Origin: Candidatus Woesearchaeota archaeon
GTDB lineage: Archaea > Nanoarchaeota > Nanoarchaeia > Woesearchaeales > JAGVZT01
Assembly: GCA_017608295.1 (NCBI GenBank)
Contig: JAFCGF010000008.1
Coordinates: forward strand, 24,097 to 88,096
DNA: 64,000 nt
Reading direction: 5' to 3'
Both the position numbers and the translations under genes were made by a program. The notes beneath the pieces are model-generated. The model made no database searches. It saw only the letters and a program-made list of their open reading frames with translations, and had not been told where the DNA came from. This document shows positions 7,734 to 15,337 of this stretch, piece by piece (position 1 is the stretch's first letter; each line of letters begins with the position of its first letter).

Positions 7734-8645
7734 TTAAATACTTTTCGAACTATTCTCATCCAGAGCGCGGCGTATCGCCTCTTCAGGCAGGAAGAGTTTC
7801 TGGGGAACAATCCGGGCAAGGGCATTCTCCTCACACACTGTGGGGTTATCTAGGCCGTGAATGAGTGGCAACACAAGACAAGAATCCACAGGAGTTGTAA
7901 GGCCTATCCACCAGGCGCTCATCTTCGGCATGAAGAAGGGCAGCGGCAATACCAATCGCCTCAGGCCAACCACCCGGGCATAGAGCAGCATGAGTCCTTG
8001 ATAGCTCATCACTTCAGGACCCCCTATATCATAACGCTTACCTACTGTCTCTTCCTTCTGAAGCACTTCCACGAGATAATGAATCACATTATCAACAGCG
8101 ATAGGCTGGGTCTTTGTGCGTACCCAACTCGGTGTGAGAAGTATCGGTGTGCGGTCAACAAGGTACTTCAGCATGAGGAATGAGGCGCTTCCCGAGCCGA
8201 GCACCATAGCTGCGCGCAGAACGGTCAGCAATGCCTTGCCATTGGACAGCCTATCCGCGACCTCATGTCTCGATCTGAGGTGGGCGCTCAAGGAGCCGTG
8301 CGTGTCGCCCAAGCCCCCCATATAAACGATACGCTTCACCCCTACATCTGAACAGGCAGTGCACATGATGTCTGCCATGCGCCTGTCCCTTGTCTCGAAA
8401 TCCTCGCAGTCTGGCACCATCGAGTGGATGAGATAATACACGACATCACAGCCCTTGACAGCGGCTTCTACTTCTTCCGCCTCCTGGACATCGAATATTG
8501 CAGGCTCAATCTCATTGAACCAGGGAAACTGTTTGAGCCGCTCCAGTGACCTTGAGGCTGCCCTCACAGCATGTCCCCTCTTGAGAAGCGCAGGGACAAG
8601 CCTGCTGCCGAGGAATCCTGTCGCACCTGTGACAAGCACTTTCAT
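7734..8645 (-). CDS. NAD(P)-binding epimerase/NDUFA9-like SDR
   Basis: A 303-residue extended/atypical short-chain dehydrogenase. The N-terminal VTGATGFLGSRLVPALLKRGH is a clear Rossmann TGxxGxxG dinucleotide-binding motif, followed by a basic R-A-A-S-R segment that suggests NADP(H). VVYYLIHSM and the VLRAAMVLGSGSASF region match the atypical SDR group related to NDUFA9 and to nucleoside-diphosphate-sugar epimerases. The classical YxxxK is not obvious, as in many atypical members. A TATA-like GGTATAAAAAC lies about 25 nt before the ATG. The next gene on the strand (6983-7699) is probably co-transcribed. Confidence 0.8.
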   Translation of the reverse strand: MKVLVTGATGFLGSRLVPALLKRGHAVRAASRSLERLKQFPWFNEIEPAIFDVQEAEEVEAAVKGCDVVYYLIHSMVPDCEDFETRDRRMADIMCTACSDVGVKRIVYMGGLGDTHGSLSAHLRSRHEVADRLSNGKALLTVLRAAMVLGSGSASFLMLKYLVDRTPILLTPSWVRTKTQPIAVDNVIHYLVEVLQKEETVGKRYDIGGPEVMSYQGLMLLYARVVGLRRLVLPLPFFMPKMSAWWIGLTTPVDSCLVLPLIHGLDNPTVCEENALARIVPQKLFLPEEAIRRALDENSSKSI

Positions 8646-8743
8646 GAGTGCACTAAGGTAGAACAGGTATAAAAACTCTGTGTCCAGACAAAAGAACCAG
8701 CAAAACGTTTAATTACCTGTACTGATTCACACATGAAACAATA

Positions 8744-10108
8744 ATGGGCACATTAAGGATTCTTAAGCTGAAAAAACGTTTTTCGGAGATTTCAAAGCTT
8801 TCCCCGACAGAGATTAAAGACATTCAGAAACAGAACATCAGGCGCCTGCTCAGGCATGCGGTGAGCACCTCCCCGTTCTATAGTAAGCTGTACGGCGCCA
8901 CGGATGTGAATGAGCTTCTCAGGAAAGACTTCTCCTCACTGCCAACCACTAATAAGCAGATGATTATGGATTCACTTGATGAGGTCATAACCTATCCGCA
9001 CGTGAAAAGGAAGGCGCTCGAGCACCATCTCTCCACCACTCAGGCCGGCACAAAATACCTCAATGAATTCACAGTCATCCACACCTCAGGCTCGTCTGGA
9101 CGCATCGGCCTCTTTACGTATGACTCGCTCGCCTGGGATACGCTCAAGGCCATGGTGCTTGCCAGGTGCACGAATTTTCAGGTGAGGATTCCCAGGATGA
9201 GGATGGCATTCGTCGGCATCACTGACGGGCATTACGCAGGGGTCACCATCGCATCCGATGTCCCCCGCCTCCTTGCAGCATACGAGCACGTCTCTGTGAA
9301 CGAGCCGATTGCCAGCATGGTACAGCGCCTCAACCGCTTCCAGCCAGATGACCTCAGGGGCTATCCTACTGGGCTGTCAATGCTCGCGAGGGAAAAGCTT
9401 GCCGGAAGGCTTGACATCAGCCCGAAGAAAATAGTGTCCTCAGCAGAGCCTCTTGACGACACCACACGCAACATCGTGCAGGAGGCCTTTGGCATCACAC
9501 CCTACAATTTCTATGCTGCCTCAGAAGCAATAGGGATGGCGCAGGACTGCTCTGAGCACCAGGGACTGCATGTCTTCAATGACAATGTCATCATAGAGAT
9601 TGTGGATGATGACGGGAATCCTGTCCAACCAGGAGAATCAGGTCATGTCGTATTGACAAACTTATTCAACCTGTGCCAGCCACTCATCCCCTACCAGATG
9701 AAGGACATCGCAGCCTATGCTGAAGAGCCCTGTGATTGCGGCTCCCCCTTCCCTCTGCTGAAAAGCATCAGCGGCCGCAGCGAGGAGGTACTCTGGGTGG
9801 AAGATGGCAAGGGTAGGCACGAGGCCCTGCATCCCTCGGTGTTTATCGAATTCTTCGTTCCCGGCCTGAGGCGCCTCCAGGTGCACCAGAGAGAGCGGAA
9901 CCGGCTAAAACTGCACGTCGTCGCTGAGGGAGACATAGAAAGCATACTCACCTCAGTGGAAGAGCGGATGAACAGAATTCTTGCTGCAAAGAAGCTTCAG
10001 GAGATGGTCTCATTCGAGGTCGAGTTCGTTGATTCCATCCTACCTGACCCGCGGACCGGGAAGACGCGCACGGTGGTTTCTAAGGTGGGCTCTCCAAAAG
10101 AAGTCTGA
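8744..10108 (+). CDS. phenylacetate-CoA-ligase-like (PaaK/CapK) adenylate-forming enzyme
   Basis: The 454-residue protein has the ANL-superfamily signature HTSGSSGRIG (P-loop, about residue 110), the SSAEPLDD segment, YAASEAIGMAQDC (A5 motif) and IPYQMKDIA (A7). The absence of long N-terminal acyl-CoA-synthetase domains and the overall length are those of PaaK/CapK-type ligases. These activate a carboxylate as an acyl-adenylate and may transfer it to CoA or a carrier. The substrate is unknown: no phenylacetate pathway genes are near. The C-terminal EFVDSILPDPRTGKTR fits the terminal ANL subdomain. Confidence 0.8.
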   Translation: MGTLRILKLKKRFSEISKLSPTEIKDIQKQNIRRLLRHAVSTSPFYSKLYGATDVNELLRKDFSSLPTTNKQMIMDSLDEVITYPHVKRKALEHHLSTTQAGTKYLNEFTVIHTSGSSGRIGLFTYDSLAWDTLKAMVLARCTNFQVRIPRMRMAFVGITDGHYAGVTIASDVPRLLAAYEHVSVNEPIASMVQRLNRFQPDDLRGYPTGLSMLAREKLAGRLDISPKKIVSSAEPLDDTTRNIVQEAFGITPYNFYAASEAIGMAQDCSEHQGLHVFNDNVIIEIVDDDGNPVQPGESGHVVLTNLFNLCQPLIPYQMKDIAAYAEEPCDCGSPFPLLKSISGRSEEVLWVEDGKGRHEALHPSVFIEFFVPGLRRLQVHQRERNRLKLHVVAEGDIESILTSVEERMNRILAAKKLQEMVSFEVEFVDSILPDPRTGKTRTVVSKVGSPKEV

Positions 10109-10157
10109 GACTGGCTGGAAGAAAGCATTTTATATGTGTTTGAGTATTGGTAGGGGT

Positions 10158-10211
10158 ATGGCTGAAGAATTGGAGAACCCATACTTTGATTCATATTGGA
10201 AGGGAAGGTGA
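10158..10211 (+). CDS. possible 17-codon leader ORF before the Lys/Pro-rich gene
   Basis: ATG at 10158 is preceded by a TATA-like TTTTATATG centred near 10133, the distance expected for a leaderless archaeal transcript. The frame reads MAEELENPYFDSYWKGR and its TGA (10209-10211) lies inside the GGTGAG that serves as ribosome-binding site for the next start at 10217. It could be a real micro-ORF coupled to the next gene or simply its 5' leader. Confidence 0.3.
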   Translation: MAEELENPYFDSYWKGR

Positions 10212-10216
10212 GTGAT

Positions 10217-10714
10217 ATGTTCGGTAAAAAAAAGCACAGCATGCCTCCGCCTCCATTAAAGAAGGAGAAGGCAAAGAAGGCGAAGAAGCCAAAGATACCG
10301 CCTCCGCCTAAAAAGAAGGTGAAGGAAAAGGCAAAGAAAGTGAAGAAGATGTCGCCGCCTCCAAAAAAGAAAAAAATAGTGGCAAAGAAGGTAAAGCCAA
10401 AAGAGCCAAAGCCTGGACTGACCCCCAGGGAGAAGATGATAATGAAAAAAAGGGCGAAAATGGCGAAAAAATTCTACATTGAAGGCCGGACTATTATCCT
10501 TAGAGTTAATAAACTCAACTACAAGCCTGATAAAGACAACGGATTCCCCGGCCTGCAAACACCTGACTACTGGAGCTGGCCTCTCGCTGAATTGAAAGAG
10601 CTTGCAAAGGAACTCGAAATCAAGGGCTATGCACGGATGTCACAGGAAACACTCATACGCGCACTCAAAAAGTACCAGCTCAAGGTTGAACAAAAGTATT
10701 TAAAAAATAAATAA
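10217..10714 (+). CDS. Lys/Pro-rich basic protein with SAP-like C-terminal domain
   Basis: The 165-residue protein has an N-terminal low-complexity half made of repeated PPP/KKK blocks (PPPPLKKEKAKKAKKPK, IPPPPKKKVKEKAKKVKK), very basic and probably disordered. The C-terminal part (about 125-160) contains WPLAELKELAKELEIKGYARMSQETLIRALKKY, a pattern of the SAP / Rho N-terminal helical domain that binds nucleic acid. A DNA- or RNA-associated role is likely. The start at 10217 is supported by AAGGTG 6-7 nt upstream; an in-frame start at 10196 has no such site. The next gene follows 13 nt downstream. Confidence 0.65.
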   Translation: MFGKKKHSMPPPPLKKEKAKKAKKPKIPPPPKKKVKEKAKKVKKMSPPPKKKKIVAKKVKPKEPKPGLTPREKMIMKKRAKMAKKFYIEGRTIILRVNKLNYKPDKDNGFPGLQTPDYWSWPLAELKELAKELEIKGYARMSQETLIRALKKYQLKVEQKYLKNK

Positions 10715-10727
10715 TGAGACGGAACCT

Positions 10728-11111
10728 ATGGCAGACATAGCGCGGAAATGCCCCCACTGCAGCACGGCACTCCAGGAAGAGGACAATTTCTGCCCACAAT
10801 GCGGCGCGAACCTCAACATCCTGGGCAAGATGCTCTTCAGCACATTTCTCAAGGACCATATTCAGGACTGGAGCGCTCCAAAAAAGGGCTCGTTCTCGAA
10901 TCTGCTCCAGAAAAGCATCCTCCGCGGCTCGGGATGGAAGGAGGACACAGTGAACAAGCTCATGCCTGAGGGTAAAGGGGAAGAAGAAACGCGCAAGTTC
11001 AGGAAATACGTGAGCAAAGACCCTTTCAAGGAGCTTGGCATCAAGGTCGCAGCCCTTGTCATGTTCCTCCTATTCATGCTTCTATTGATACGCTTAGCGA
11101 AAAGGTTTTAA
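10728..11111 (+). CDS. zinc-ribbon protein with C-terminal membrane anchor
   Basis: The 127-residue protein begins with a compact zinc ribbon (CPHCSTALQEEDNFCPQCGANL, CxxC...CxxC at about 8-27), has a polar central part, and ends in a single hydrophobic helix (about 106-124) followed by AKRF. Such tail-anchored zinc ribbons are common in archaea and bacteria, usually without a known role. It forms a pair with the preceding Lys/Pro-rich gene and ends 27 nt before tRNA-Cys. Confidence 0.7.
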   Translation: MADIARKCPHCSTALQEEDNFCPQCGANLNILGKMLFSTFLKDHIQDWSAPKKGSFSNLLQKSILRGSGWKEDTVNKLMPEGKGEEETRKFRKYVSKDPFKELGIKVAALVMFLLFMLLLIRLAKRF

Positions 11112-11138
11112 AGAACCGCCAGACTTTATCCAGTTGCT

Positions 11139-11230
11139 GCGAGAGTGGCCAAGTGGCTAAGGCAATCGGCTGCAAGCAATATACAACAGGCAGATCCCGA
11201 TGATCGGGGGTTCGAATCCCCCCTCTCGCT
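11139..11230 (+). tRNA. tRNA-Cys (GCA) with a 20-nt intron
   Basis: The acceptor stem GCGAGAG/CTCTCGC (11139-11145 with 11223-11229), D arm GCC...GGC, anticodon stem ATCGG/CCGAT, T arm GGGGG-TTCGAAT-CCCCC and discriminator T (11230) form a complete tRNA once a 20-nt insert is removed from the anticodon loop. The resulting loop is C-T-GCA-A-C, so the anticodon is GCA (11172-11174). The U73 discriminator is diagnostic for cysteine. CCA is not encoded. Splicing would use the archaeal endonuclease and the RtcB/archease pair found 4-6 kb downstream. Confidence 0.9.
11176..11195 (+). other. tRNA-Cys intron (position 37/38)
   Basis: The intron interrupts the anticodon loop at the canonical 37/38 site. 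CTGC (11170-11173) can pair with GCAG (11190-11193), giving a 4-bp helix flanked by 3-nt bulges (AAG and ATC). The cuts fall after the second bulge base on each side, as expected for a bulge-helix-bulge substrate. The inner helix is weak, so it is a relaxed form of the motif. Confidence 0.8.
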
Positions 11231-11421
11231 TACCACATCATTCTCGTGTCACCACTGCTACAGATGCAGTAACGCTATTCTGGAGGGGGTCAGTCGGACC
11301 GGAGGTTCGACGCTACCCCCTCTCGCTCTTCACAGTATTCTCTGATACACCTGTATACACAATAATCTCTAGATTAAGAGGGGGCCAGTTAAACCGCAGG
11401 TTTGACGTGTCCCCTCTCGCT
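11231..11421 (+). repeat. two tandem ~95-nt units resembling the tRNA-Cys 3' end
   Basis: Downstream of tRNA-Cys the string CCCCTCTCGCT recurs, ending at 11230 (tRNA), 11327 and 11421, a spacing of 97 and 94 nt. The last 45 nt of units 2 and 3 are clearly related (GAGGGGGYCAGT..., ACCG-AGGTT-GACG, CCCCTCTCGCT). Each can fold with GAGGGG(GT)/(AC)CCCCTC as a stem. The 5' parts have diverged; unit 2 has ACTGC-TACAGAT-GCAGT, a 5-bp/7-nt arm. They look like decayed tandem copies of the tRNA locus or a derived small RNA. Confidence 0.6.
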
Positions 11422-11423
11422 TT

Positions 11424-11993
11424 CTATTCAAGAGAGCCAATATCATCCAGCAGGAGCTGGAACTTAGTGTAGCCAGTCTGGATGTTGAAATGCCCTGCTC
11501 CGGGCACGACCTTGAATTCTGCCCCTGTTCCCTTGGCTATCTCCTGTGCCTGCTCAAGCGGCACATAAGGGTCGTTGTCTCCGTGATAGACGAAGAGGTG
11601 CTTCACATTCTGCTTGATTTTCTTCCAGTCAAAGGGCTCCTCTATGAAGGTCTTGTTGACCTCGTCATACTTCGCGAGCTCGGGGTTGCCGAGCAGGCTC
11701 GTGAAACCTGAGACAATAAAGGCAGCCTTGATAGGCTTCTCCAGCTTTTCGAGTATTCTCAGGGCGAAGACTGCGCCGCAGCTGTGACCGACGAGGATAC
11801 TGCTCTCGTCGAAGAGAGGCATCATTTCGTCAATCACGTGAAACCAGTTTGCCAGGTTCTGCTCCTCTGCCTGGGGGAACTGCGGGAGAAACGCATTGTA
11901 GCCCAGCTGGGACTCGAGCTGCTCCTGGAGCCAGGGAAACCAGTTGTGGTGTGTCTTGGTGTATGAGCCGTGGATAATCAGTGCGATTGCCAT
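11424..11993 (-). CDS. RBBP9/YdeN-type serine hydrolase (alpha/beta fold)
   Basis: The 189-residue protein has a compact alpha/beta-hydrolase core. HGSYTKTHHNWFPWL provides the oxyanion/substrate region, GHSCG (69-73) carries the nucleophile Ser71, and GDNDPYVP supplies the acid (Asp141). GAGHFN (His168) completes the triad. Length and motifs match the RBBP9/YdeN family of small serine hydrolases of unclear natural substrate. The start at 11993 (MAIALIIHGS) gives the usual N-terminal strand. It is divergent from the winged-helix gene at 12044. Confidence 0.8.
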   Translation of the reverse strand: MAIALIIHGSYTKTHHNWFPWLQEQLESQLGYNAFLPQFPQAEEQNLANWFHVIDEMMPLFDESSILVGHSCGAVFALRILEKLEKPIKAAFIVSGFTSLLGNPELAKYDEVNKTFIEEPFDWKKIKQNVKHLFVYHGDNDPYVPLEQAQEIAKGTGAEFKVVPGAGHFNIQTGYTKFQLLLDDIGSLE

Positions 11994-12043
11994 GTAAGGG
12001 CAAACGAAAGCTGAACTTATAAGCATTTTCACAAAGTTGATAA

Positions 12044-12499
12044 ATGGCGGGAGATATTTGCAGAACCATGAAAGAGACTGTCACGCTCAAGGAAGTGGAG
12101 AAATTCATCGCTGAGAAAGACCCCTTCACTGAGACGCAGATGATACGCGCCCTCGACATCTCCAGAAAAGCGGCGAAGAAAGCGATTGATAACCTGCTCC
12201 AGCTTGGCGTCATCCGCCTGCTGGACGAGTGGGGCTCACGCAAGTATTATACCAAATCCCAGATAAGCAAGCCAGTGACTGACCCCGGAAAAACCCACGA
12301 CCGCCAGATGGAGTTCATTCGTGAAATCGCGAAGGACCCCCACGAGATGGCTGCGATGCTCAGCGCGAAAGACTATGAGCAGTACGTGTACAATATCGAG
12401 AAGATTCTCGAAGAGGCGACAGACAACCCGACAATCCGGCTGGCCATAGTTTATGCCATAGAGCGCGACCTCATCAAGGAGATACGCTCAAGAAGGTAA
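12044..12499 (+). CDS. winged-helix DNA-binding protein upstream of endonuclease IV
   Basis: The 151-residue protein has a winged-helix fold at about 12-68 (VTLKEVEKFIAEKDPFTETQMIRALDISRKAAKKAIDNLLQLGVIRLL plus a wing GSRKYYTKSQ). A helical C-terminal half with MLSAKDYEQYVYNIEKILEEATDNPTI follows. A TATA-like CTTATAAGC about 25 nt upstream fits a leaderless start at 12044; Met9 is a possible alternative. It ends 5 nt before the endonuclease IV gene, so the two are probably one operon. A regulatory link to DNA repair is inferred only from this. Confidence 0.65.
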   Translation: MAGDICRTMKETVTLKEVEKFIAEKDPFTETQMIRALDISRKAAKKAIDNLLQLGVIRLLDEWGSRKYYTKSQISKPVTDPGKTHDRQMEFIREIAKDPHEMAAMLSAKDYEQYVYNIEKILEEATDNPTIRLAIVYAIERDLIKEIRSRR

Positions 12500-12504
12500 G
12501 GCTC

Positions 12505-13350
12505 ATGAAACTTCCTGAAAAAAAGCTGCATTTCTGCACTGCTGGAGTGCCCTTATCTGCAAAAAAACGCTCTAGTGAATCAGGACTAGCGCGGCTCACT
12601 GAGCTAGGCCTCGACGGCATGGAGATGGAATTCGTCCGCGGCGTGAAGATGGGCGCAGACACCGCTATAGCCCTGGGAAAGCTCGCGAAGCAGTCCAACC
12701 TAGTCCTGACTGCGCACGCGCCATATTATATCAACCTCAATGCAAGAGAAAAGGAGAAGTGGCACGCGAGCATCACTCGCATCATCCAGACAGCGGACCG
12801 CACTCAGCTCGCACAGGGCTACAGCATCTGCTTCCACGCTGGATTCTACCTGCAGATGGAGCCGGACAAGGTGTATGCCAAGGTCAGGGAAGCGCTGGAG
12901 CTCCTGTTCAAGAAACTCGATGACAGGGGAATAAACAATGTATGGATTCGCCCTGAGACAACCGGAAAGCCAACGCAGTTCGGCTCTCTCCCTGAACTCA
13001 TCAGGCTCAGCGAGGAGTTCGACAGGATGATGCCCTGCGTGGACTATTCACACCTTCACGCAAGGTCAGCAGGCAAGTACAACACAACTGCGGAATTCCG
13101 TGAAGTGCTGGAATCAATGGAAAAGGCTCTCGGAAGGACTGCGCTTGATAACATGCACATCCACCTCAGCGGCATCAACTACTCAGATAAGGGAGAGCGA
13201 AATCATCTCATCCTTGAAGAGAGCGACATGCGCTGGAGGGAATTGCTCGCAGTATGGAAGGAGTTCCGCATAAAAGGCATAGTGATCTGCGAGTCCCCTA
13301 ACATAGAGGAAGACGCGCTGCTTCTCAAGCAGGCCTACCAAAAGCTTTGA
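12505..13350 (+). CDS. nfo: endonuclease IV-like AP endonuclease
   Basis: The 281-residue TIM-barrel protein has the trinuclear-zinc ligand set of endonuclease IV in order: His71 (AHAPYY), His111 (FHAG), Glu151 (PETTGK), Asp180 and His183 (DYSHLHAR), His218/220 (HIHLSG) and Glu253 (CESP). The enzyme cuts DNA 5' to abasic sites in base-excision repair. The N-terminal HFCTAGVP and the length (about 280) are those of the archaeal form. It is the second gene of a pair with the winged-helix gene. Confidence 0.88.
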   Translation: MKLPEKKLHFCTAGVPLSAKKRSSESGLARLTELGLDGMEMEFVRGVKMGADTAIALGKLAKQSNLVLTAHAPYYINLNAREKEKWHASITRIIQTADRTQLAQGYSICFHAGFYLQMEPDKVYAKVREALELLFKKLDDRGINNVWIRPETTGKPTQFGSLPELIRLSEEFDRMMPCVDYSHLHARSAGKYNTTAEFREVLESMEKALGRTALDNMHIHLSGINYSDKGERNHLILEESDMRWRELLAVWKEFRIKGIVICESPNIEEDALLLKQAYQKL

Positions 13351-13370
13351 TATTGGCTGCATGAGATTTC

Positions 13371-14288
13371 TCATTTTCCCTGTATCTTTCTCACAACGAG
13401 ACCAAGGGGCAACAGGAAGATGTTCACAGGGAGGACAAACAGCACAGCAATCAGGATTTCCCGCGTGCTGAAGAACTGCGCGCAGAGTACAACAAGGAGG
13501 GCAAGGTTAAGATAAACGCTCGAGACGAGGGTGCTCAGCCTTTTGCTGATAGTCATCCCTGATGAAATGAGCCAGCTGAAGCCGTAAAGGAGGAGAAGCA
13601 GTATCCCCTCTATGGCAAGAAGAGCCCAGTTTGACTTCACCCCAACAAGGATAACGTCTGCGTGCGGAGAGATTGTCGATGCGAGGATGACAAGGATAAG
13701 TATGAGGGAGAACGCGCTGTAATAACGAGAGGTGCGCGTTACCACGCCCTGAAGTTTCCATCTGACAAGCAACGCAGCACAGAACGGCACGCCGACTAGG
13801 AGGGCAAGCAACCGGCCCATGGAAGTGAGCGGGATACCAAGGCTGTTCCCCATAAGGGCAACGATGAGGGGGATGCTCACCGGGCAGAGAAGATGCGCGA
13901 TGACAGCGGTAAAGAGTGTCTGGGTGACATCAGCACCAATCATCTCAGCAACGACAGGGGAAGACATCGCAGCGGGGATGGCGAGCAGCAGGGTCAGGCC
14001 AAGCGCATACTCTGGCAGGAGGATGGTAAAGATGAGCATTCCGAGCAACGGGAAGAGGAAAAAGCGCACAGCCCAGAGGAACAGGAGATGATAGGACTGC
14101 TTCCCTACCGAGAGCATAGCCCCCATGTCAAGCTTAAGATAGACAAGGAAAAGGACAACGGCGAGCATGGGGAGCGTCACAGGCTCCAGCCTGACCATCT
14201 GGTCAGGCACTGCCAACCCAAGCACAAGTCCAGCTATGAAGAATAGCCAAAAGTTCCTCTCGCACCAAGAGAGCAGCCGCTCAATCAC
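13371..14288 (-). CDS. BASS/bile-acid:sodium symporter-like transporter
   Basis: A highly hydrophobic protein of about 305 residues with roughly ten membrane helices. The arrangement and the segments LPEYALGLTLLLAIPAAMSSPVVAEMIGAD and TAVIAHLLCPVSIPL resemble the crossover region of the BASS (SBF-like) family of sodium-coupled transporters. The substrate is unknown. The open frame extends to 14423, but that part overlaps the upstream NHL gene. A GTG at 14288 begins VIERLLSWCERNFWLFFIAG and lies just after the NHL stop, so it is the best start. It is last in a set with NHL, RtcB and archease. Confidence 0.65.
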   Translation of the reverse strand: MIERLLSWCERNFWLFFIAGLVLGLAVPDQMVRLEPVTLPMLAVVLFLVYLKLDMGAMLSVGKQSYHLLFLWAVRFFLFPLLGMLIFTILLPEYALGLTLLLAIPAAMSSPVVAEMIGADVTQTLFTAVIAHLLCPVSIPLIVALMGNSLGIPLTSMGRLLALLVGVPFCAALLVRWKLQGVVTRTSRYYSAFSLILILVILASTISPHADVILVGVKSNWALLAIEGILLLLLYGFSWLISSGMTISKRLSTLVSSVYLNLALLVVLCAQFFSTREILIAVLFVLPVNIFLLPLGLVVRKIQGK

Positions 14289-14292
14289 CTGC

Positions 14293-15330
14293 TCACACCA
14301 GCTTGAAGGTCTGGATCCTATGGTTACCTCGGTCACACGCATAGAGCGTTGTGCCCTCAACAGTGATGCCAAAGGGGTTCTTGAATTCGCCGTCAAGCAG
14401 TCCCTGCTCACCAATCTGCGCAACCCCTTCTCCTGTCTCGAGGTTAAATACCTGGATTCTATGGTTAGATTCCTCGCTCACCAGCAGGTACTCACCAGCG
14501 ATAGTGAGACCGATTGGAGAATCAAGCTGCCCAAGAGCGCCGCCCTTCTCGCCAATGGATTTCACAAATCCCCCATCATGGGTGAACTGCGTGATGCGGT
14601 GGTTGCCGTAGTCAGCGATGTACACTCCTGAATCATCCACAAAGATATGCTTGGGATGCATAAGCTGCCCGTCATTTGGCCCCTTTGAGCCGAAGGCGAG
14701 CTCGAAAGTCCCTTCGAGGTCGAAAACCTGAATGCGGTGGTTGTCGCTGTCGCTCACGTATATCTTGTTTTCATGGACAGCCACGCTGAAGGGATTCACA
14801 AACTTCCCTTCCATCGGCCCTGCTGAGCCGAACTTGCTGATGAACTCTCCCTCAGGAGAGAAAATGGAGATGCGGTGGTTGGCCTTGTCAGCGATGTACA
14901 CCTTTCCCCCGGCGATTGCGATGCCAGTGGGGTTAAAGAGCTGGCCGTCGTTCACACCCTTTGAAGCAAAAGTCGACAGGGCATTTCCCTCCATATCCAG
15001 CATATGGACGCGGTGGTTGCCTTCCTCGATGACATACATCTTCTCATTGTATACAACAATCCCAGTGGGCCAGCTGAACTGGCCTATCTCAGCGCCGCGC
15101 TTGAATTCCGCGGCGGCGATGTCATAATAGCCGAATCCGGCAAGGAAGTCGAAGAGCCATTCCTGCATCCCAATGAATGGGACTGTAGGCTCTTCCACAA
15201 CAGGAATCTCGCCAGGACCAATATCATCAGGGACAATATCTGGGTCCATAGGTGTCTCGGGCTGGCCGCAGCCTACAGTGAAGAGCAGCATAACTAGTGT
15301 ACATAGCGCAAACAGTGTTTTCATTCTCAT
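14293..15330 (-). CDS. NHL-repeat six-bladed propeller lipoprotein
   Basis: The 345-residue protein has a lipoprotein signal (lipobox TVGC) and a short acidic/proline linker, then six NHL repeats. These are recognisable as NHRIHMLDM, NHRISIFSPEG, NHRIQVFDLEG, NHRITQFTHDG, NHRIQVFNLETG and NHRIQTFKLV, each preceded by a NPxGI/HPKHI-type strand. Six repeats build a six-bladed beta-propeller, here displayed on the outer face of the membrane, probably to bind a protein or ligand. GGGTGA lies about 8 nt before the ATG at 15330. It starts 7 nt after the RtcB stop, so it is probably co-transcribed even though its location in the cell differs. Confidence 0.85.
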   Translation of the reverse strand: MRMKTLFALCTLVMLLFTVGCGQPETPMDPDIVPDDIGPGEIPVVEEPTVPFIGMQEWLFDFLAGFGYYDIAAAEFKRGAEIGQFSWPTGIVVYNEKMYVIEEGNHRVHMLDMEGNALSTFASKGVNDGQLFNPTGIAIAGGKVYIADKANHRISIFSPEGEFISKFGSAGPMEGKFVNPFSVAVHENKIYVSDSDNHRIQVFDLEGTFELAFGSKGPNDGQLMHPKHIFVDDSGVYIADYGNHRITQFTHDGGFVKSIGEKGGALGQLDSPIGLTIAGEYLLVSEESNHRIQVFNLETGEGVAQIGEQGLLDGEFKNPFGITVEGTTLYACDRGNHRIQTFKLV

Positions 15331-15337
15331 ATTTATT

